Origin: Oscillospiraceae bacterium | GTDB taxonomy: Bacteria; Bacillota; Clostridia; Oscillospirales; Ruminococcaceae | NCBI GenBank assembly: GCA_031282245.1 | Contig: JAITEB010000027.1 | Coordinates: 1-64,000, forward strand | Length of the DNA: 64,000 bases | Direction: 5' to 3' | Made by a program: the position numbers and the translations under genes | Part shown: one piece after another, positions 60,170 through 64,000 of the stretch | Position numbering within the stretch: position 1 is the first letter of the stretch | Layout: each line of letters starts with the position of its first letter | Notes under the pieces: generated by a model | What the model was told of the DNA's origin: nothing | Seen by the model: the letters and a program-made list of their open reading frames with translations, nothing else | Database searches by the model: none

Positions 60170-60471
60170 TAATAAATTTCGATTTTGTCAAATTATCTAA
60201 AACTATTTACCGGCGCACAGCCCAGCATATGCACATTTGCCTTATATTTATGCGCGGCGCGCTTTCGCACAGCTCTTTGGCGCTTTAGCGCAATCAAGCA
60301 AACTGTTCTGTTTTTACTGCTGAAAGATAATAAAAGCGGCGTTTTCAGGCAAATCCATAAATTTATATTTATGCAAATATTACGCATAAATTATTTATAC
60401 GCCATTCCGCCGTAATAATTGACATTTGTCCGAAAATATGCAAAAATTAAAAGAAAAAAAGGAGAATTCGC

Positions 60472-61101
60472 GTGAAAATAAAAACAAAAATAATTATAGC
60501 GCTTGTGATTGTCCTGCTGATAGCGGGCGCTTTCGTCGGCGGTATCGTGTTTTACAGCAGAGCGACGGGAACAGCCGCGCCAGTAGAAGCCAAAACCCAA
60601 ATCGACGTCCGGGTGGTGGAGGAAAACATAAGCAGCATAGCGGAATATGCCTCTATTGATTATTATTACACAAACGCCGGCCAGATGAGCGAGCAGAAAG
60701 AGATTTACGGCTTTAAACTGCCGTTCACGACCAAAAACTTTGTTTTGAGCTATGACGGCGAGATGAAGCTGGGCATTGACGGCAGTAAAATTACAGTCAG
60801 TCTGGACGGGACGGTTATTACAGTCACTCTGCCGAAGGCAAAAATCCTTTCACATGAAATCAAAGAAGACACAATAAAAGTCCTGGATCAGTCGAAGAAT
60901 ATTTTTAATCCTATCACGATTGAGGATTACGCCGGTTTTGCGACTGCCCAAAAGCTGGAGATGGAGAAAAAAATTGAGGAGAAAGGGCTTATCGAGAAAG
61001 CGCAGGCGGAAACCGAAGCTCAGCTTGGCGCGTTTTTGAGCGCTTTTCCGGGAATTGAGGGCGAATATACAATCAAATTTGAAAGAGGGGCTGAATCTTG
61101 A
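60472..61101 (+). CDS. DUF4230 membrane-anchored protein, first paralogue
   Basis: A 209-residue protein with one N-terminal membrane span (about 6-28) and an extracytoplasmic DUF4230 domain: IAEYASIDYYYTNAGQM, FVLSYDGEMKLGID, ITVTLPKAKILSHEI, IFNPITIEDY. The role of DUF4230 is not known. The start is GTG with AAGGAG upstream. Its stop overlaps the TTG start of the second copy by two bases, so the pair is translated together. Confidence 0.85.
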   Translation: MKIKTKIIIALVIVLLIAGAFVGGIVFYSRATGTAAPVEAKTQIDVRVVEENISSIAEYASIDYYYTNAGQMSEQKEIYGFKLPFTTKNFVLSYDGEMKLGIDGSKITVSLDGTVITVTLPKAKILSHEIKEDTIKVLDQSKNIFNPITIEDYAGFATAQKLEMEKKIEEKGLIEKAQAETEAQLGAFLSAFPGIEGEYTIKFERGAES

Positions 61102-61787
61102 GAAAAAATAAGCCCGAATCAGAAGAAAACTTTCCCAAAAGGCGCAGGAAAGGCCATGGCTTTTTGATTTTTCTGTTGATGCTTGCCTGCTTTTTTCTGG
61201 GGGCGTTTGTTTCTGTGAACCTGGACAAGGGGAGCGAAATTGCCAGCGCTTTCCTGAATCTGGGCAATTCCAGCGAAAGCCCCGCCGAAAGCGAAGCTTC
61301 CGGCCAGCCGGAAAGCCTTGACGCCGCGGCGCTTGAAAAACAGCTTAAGGCCATTGCCGAATACGCCGCCGTTGATTATAACTACACAAACGCCGGGATG
61401 ATCAGCTTGCAGTCTGGTTTGCTGAAAAAGAGCGTCGTTGTAAGCTATGACGGCAGGATTAAAATAGGCCTTGACCCCGCCGGGATAAAACTCAGCCTGG
61501 AGGGAAAGATTCTGAAAATCACTCTGCCGGCGGCAAAGGCGCTTTCCCACCAGATTGTTAAAGACAGCCTGAAAGAACTGGAGCGCGCGGACAATCTCCT
61601 GAACCCGGTTAAACCGGAAGATTACGCCTCCTATCCGGAGGAACAGATGGCCGCCATGGAAGAAAAGGCAAAAGCCGGCGGCCTTTTTGACAGCGCGAAA
61701 AGCCGGGCGGGCGGGGTTTTCAAGGCGTTTCTGGAAAGTCTCCCCGAAGTGGCCGAAGGCGGATACAGCGTCTTGATAGAGGGATAA
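61098..61787 (+). CDS. DUF4230 membrane-anchored protein, second paralogue
   Basis: A 229-residue paralogue of the preceding gene with the same layout: a basic N-terminus, one membrane span (about 20-42), a Ser/Glu-rich linker, then IAEYAAVDYNYTNAGMI, VVVSYDGRIKIGLDP and ITLPAAKALSHQIV, LLNPVKPEDYASY. Start is the TTG inside the overlap TTGA with the first gene. A tandem duplication that diverged is the simplest reading. The two proteins may act together. Confidence 0.83.
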   Translation: MRKNKPESEENFPKRRRKGHGFLIFLLMLACFFLGAFVSVNLDKGSEIASAFLNLGNSSESPAESEASGQPESLDAAALEKQLKAIAEYAAVDYNYTNAGMISLQSGLLKKSVVVSYDGRIKIGLDPAGIKLSLEGKILKITLPAAKALSHQIVKDSLKELERADNLLNPVKPEDYASYPEEQMAAMEEKAKAGGLFDSAKSRAGGVFKAFLESLPEVAEGGYSVLIEG

Positions 61788-61948
61788 ATTCTGTACGCGC
61801 CGCGGGGAAAATAATTTTAAAATATAAGCTAAACATACAGGTTATTTTTCAGGCTGGGACGGCATAATTATATTATAAACAGACAAGCTTCAGGAAGACT
61901 AATCAGGGGGAACGGCGCGGAGCTTTGATGCGGGATAATTTTTTACAC

Positions 61949-61978
61949 TTGAATTTTTTATCCGCTCTGTGGTAAAAT
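61949..61978 (+). promoter_or_regulatory. Promoter of the 62037 lipoprotein gene
   Basis: TTGAAT (61949-61954), an 18-nt spacer and TAAAAT (61973-61978), about 59 bp before the ATG. Confidence 0.5.
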
Positions 61979-62036
61979 TATTCTTGGATTGCTATAACAA
62001 ATGGGGATGCAGACTAAAGAAAGAAGGTTTTTGCCA

Positions 62037-62699
62037 ATGTCAGAAAGAAAAAAATATATTATTCCAACTTTAATTTTGATTATTATTCTGGCGCTGACTT
62101 CCTGCGCCTTTTTCAAATCCCTTTTTGGCGGAAAAAAAGAAGAAAACCCGCCCTCCGGCAGTTCCCAAATCGAGCAGTCCTCCTCCCGGGAAATTGTCTT
62201 TGAAGAAAGCCCGTCTCAAGCCGCGGTATCCCAAGAAACAAAGACCGAAAAATTCGAGGCCGCCGAAAAACGCATCTCCGAGGCGGTAAACTCGCTTGCG
62301 GATTTGAACTCCCTGCAAGAAACAGTCTCCAGCGCGGAGGAAGCCACAAAAGAAATTATGGCTTCTTTTGCGACGGTGATACAGGAAGCCGACTTCAACA
62401 AAGACGGCAAAGCGCAGGCCGCAATCCTTAAGTCCGGGAATTTGTTGCAGGACATTGTTCTCAATGTGGCTGTGCCCGTGATTGAGAAGCAATTCAGACA
62501 GCTTGTCGTCCTTGGGTATGAAGGCAGCGCCGCCGACATAGTCGACAAGTACGGTTCTTCCCTTGAAATTGTCTTTGTAATGAAGGAAGAGGACGTCTCT
62601 AAAATGACAGAGTTTCTGAAAGAAAACGGTCTTAGATCCGATGAACATTTCGTCATGGTGATGAACGCCGAAAAAGTTATGTCGCTTATCGGCAAATAA
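62037..62699 (+). CDS. Uncharacterised lipoprotein
   Basis: A 220-residue lipoprotein: the signal ends in LTSC (Cys23 of the form starting at 62037) followed by a Lys/Glu/Ser-rich linker. The mature part is charged and helical (RISEAVNSLADLNSLQETVSSAEEA) with an EF-hand-like DFNKDGKAQ, and a compact C-terminal part (YGSSLEIVFVMKEEDVSKMTEFLKENG). I do not recognise a family. AAGAAGG lies nine bases before ATG 62037; an in-frame ATG at 62001 has no ribosome site and would spoil the signal peptide. Confidence 0.75.
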   Translation: MSERKKYIIPTLILIIILALTSCAFFKSLFGGKKEENPPSGSSQIEQSSSREIVFEESPSQAAVSQETKTEKFEAAEKRISEAVNSLADLNSLQETVSSAEEATKEIMASFATVIQEADFNKDGKAQAAILKSGNLLQDIVLNVAVPVIEKQFRQLVVLGYEGSAADIVDKYGSSLEIVFVMKEEDVSKMTEFLKENGLRSDEHFVMVMNAEKVMSLIGK

Positions 62700-62774
62700 G
62701 GCTATAATTCCGGTTGAATTATTTGCGGCCCTGATGTATAATTGTTTTTGCTGAAAATTATATAAGGCAAATGC

Positions 62775-63029
62775 GCTATTGAGCGGGAAATAGTAACGGG
62801 ATATACGCAAAAGAGAAAAGCCGCCGGAGGCTGAGAGCGGCTTTGCGGAGACTGTCCCGCGAAGGTGCGCCCGCCAGCATGGGAAGGGGAAAGCCCGTTA
62901 TCTGCGGGCAATTATCCTCCCGCGCCCGGAAGCCGGCGTTATCTGGCTCTGACGAGTGATAAATCGGAGTGGTACCGCGGAGAAAAAAATCCGCCTCCGG
63001 CACAAGCCTGTGCCGGAGGCGTTATTTTT
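62775..63029 (+). promoter_or_regulatory. T-box leader (cysteine) upstream of cysE
   Basis: The T-box sequence GTGGTACCGCGG is at 62969-62980 with upstream AAATCGG. Stem I is clear: GCGGG 62783-62787 pairs with 62870-62874, and CGGGA 62797-62801 pairs with 62855-62859; between them are AAATAGTAA on the 5' side and a specifier loop with GAAGG-TGC (62866-62868) on the 3' side. TGC is a cysteine codon. A terminator hairpin (62992-63021) with TTATTTTT follows. Known for T-boxes: uncharged tRNA opens the antiterminator. So cysE is expressed when charged tRNA-Cys runs low. Confidence 0.92.
62992..63029 (+). terminator. Regulated terminator of the T-box leader
   Basis: A 13-bp perfect stem (62992-63004 with 63009-63021) and a T-rich tail, 71 bp before cysE. 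It competes with the T-box antiterminator. Confidence 0.9.
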
Positions 63030-63099
63030 GTGATGAAAATACGTTTTGCGTCATATGATATATCAGCACGCATTATTTTGTAAATAGCCGGAGGATTTT

Positions 63100-63732
63100 A
63101 TGTTTGACAATATCAGAGCCGATATAAAAAAAATTCAGGAAGACGATCCCGCCGCGCCGAACAAATTTCAGATTCTGTTCACCAGTCAGGGCCTGCATGC
63201 CTTAATTTTTCACCGCTTTAATCATTTTTTATTCACTCATCGCCTGAAATTTCTGGCCAGGTGGCTTGCTTTTATAGCGCGCTTTTTAACTAATATAGAA
63301 ATTCACCCCGGGGCGCGGATCGGCAAAGGAATACTTATCGACCACGGCGCAAGCGTTGTGATTGGTGAAACGGCCGTTGTCGGGGACGGCTGCGTGTTTT
63401 TCCACGGGGCCACGCTTGGCGGGACAGGCAAGGAAAAAGGCAAGCGCCATCCGACAATCGGGAGCAACGTCTTTGTCGGGACGGGGGCAAAAGTTCTGGG
63501 AAATCTCTATATCGGCGACAATGCCCGCATCGGGGCGAACGCCGTCGTGCTCAAAGACGTTCCCCAAAACTGCACGGTTGTCGGCGTGCCCTCAAAAATT
63601 GTAAAACAGGACGGACTTCGCACCCATCATGCGGACGAAACGGAAGAACTTGAGCGTCAGATCAATTTGCTGCGTCTTGAGGTTCAGAAGCTCAGCGAAC
63701 GCATTGCGGAGCTTGAAAACCGGGACGCGTAA
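63100..63732 (+). CDS. cysE: Serine O-acetyltransferase
   Basis: CysE makes O-acetylserine from serine and acetyl-CoA, the first committed step of cysteine synthesis. The 210-residue short (EpsC/Firmicutes) form has an N-terminal helical part and a left-handed beta-helix with hexapeptide repeats: [47 protein letters not shown] and [17 protein letters not shown], followed by VVGVPSKIV. Catalytic His is in DHGAS. A C-terminal coiled coil ([17 protein letters not shown]) is present. GGAGG precedes the ATG. Controlled by the Cys T-box; cysK is not adjacent. Confidence 0.95.
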   Translation: MFDNIRADIKKIQEDDPAAPNKFQILFTSQGLHALIFHRFNHFLFTHRLKFLARWLAFIARFLTNIEIHPGARIGKGILIDHGASVVIGETAVVGDGCVFFHGATLGGTGKEKGKRHPTIGSNVFVGTGAKVLGNLYIGDNARIGANAVVLKDVPQNCTVVGVPSKIVKQDGLRTHHADETEELERQINLLRLEVQKLSERIAELENRDA

Positions 63733-63782
63733 AAATTGGCGAATTAAAAGAGAAAGAGAAATAGAGAGAAGAGAAAAGAAAG

Positions 63783-63808
63783 AAGCGCATGTTTTTTGAC
63801 ATGCGCTT
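63783..63808 (+). terminator. Hairpin after cysE
   Basis: A 10-bp stem (63783-63792 with 63799-63808) 50 bases after the cysE stop, with a T-rich loop but a poor T-tail. From 63809 to 64000 nothing recognisable is seen. Confidence 0.55.
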
Positions 63809-64000
63809 TCCCTGATTGCCCCGCCTTTTGTGTGAGAAAGATAAGACAAAAATCCGGTTACTTTTCGCTGTTAAGCGCCGGATAAAAATTAGCCATTATC
63901 AATGGCTTCAGCAACAACCGCGGCTATAAAATTGATTAATCAGGGCATAACGTCTGAAATCCGCCTGAGTGTCTCACAATTTTTAAGAAAACGGCCGGCC

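Noticed and set aside
63592..63849. An 85-codon minus-strand frame at the end of cysE
   Set aside because: Overlaps the cysE C-terminus and a terminator hairpin; no family pattern.
1..64000. CRISPR arrays, tRNA, rRNA, tmRNA or replication origin
   Set aside because: No regularly spaced repeats, no tRNA-like cloverleaf with GGTTCRA arm and no dnaA-box cluster were recognised by eye; short RNAs could still be missed.

Overview
The window looks like chromosome from an anaerobic, Gram-positive Clostridia-type bacterium. The reasons are: the Firmicutes division/envelope block sepF-ylmH-divIVA-lspA; a single-chain pyruvate:ferredoxin oxidoreductase; butyrate-kinase-type substrate-level phosphorylation; a Cys-specific T-box leader ahead of cysE; purine-rich Shine-Dalgarno sequences with many TTG/GTG starts; and ferredoxin-type oxidoreductases with no sign of aerobic respiration. 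I cannot name a genus from the sequence alone.

Layout. 1-2000 is a decayed mobile-element scar: a ParA pseudogene (frameshift in the P-loop plus an internal deletion), a serine-recombinase fragment cut by the end of an IS630-like transposase gene, a second remnant, and a MITE-like element with 24-bp inverted repeats bounded by TA. 2552-7189 carries an orphan protein, a class B penicillin-binding protein and a type I pullulanase. 7401-18065 is an apparent catabolic locus: an Old-Yellow-Enzyme flavin/Fe-S reductase and an MFS carrier divergent from an AraC regulator, then an NTF2-like protein, a CoA-acylating aldehyde dehydrogenase, a phosphate acyltransferase, a butyrate-type kinase, an OFA-type MFS carrier and an amidohydrolase. 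Together these could convert an aldehyde to an acid with ATP gain. 18228-21617 is a very large DUF4132 protein. 22108-25715 is sepF-ylmH-divIVA-lspA-rluD. 25850-27994 holds an FHA protein and a two-gene (split) TSUP permease.

The most notable system is at 28153-30866: a family 2A encapsulin shell protein (SrpI/MMP-I type, HK97 fold) overlapping a SufS-like cysteine desulfurase with a short N-terminal extension, i.e. a shell-cargo pair for a sulfur-metabolism nanocompartment, preceded by a small membrane-anchored orphan. A cysE gene under a Cys T-box lies in the same window (62775-63732), which fits a broader cysteine/sulfur theme.

31049-43630 continues with PFOR, murC, an aldo/keto reductase-ferredoxin, an MFS carrier, a D,D-carboxypeptidase, queA-tgt (queA apparently using an ATC start) and a VanZ protein. 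44021-47725 is an mglBAC galactose/glucose ABC importer. 47827-50073 is a secreted protein with two FGE-sulfatase (C-type-lectin fold) domains. 50523-53153 pairs an aldehyde dehydrogenase with a stand-alone FIST sensor domain protein. 53422-60071 has a UMF1-type MFS carrier, DAHP synthase, KptA, an EamA permease and a polar amino-acid ABC importer. 60472-63732 has two DUF4230 proteins, a lipoprotein and the T-box-cysE unit. I saw no rRNA, tRNA or CRISPR array.
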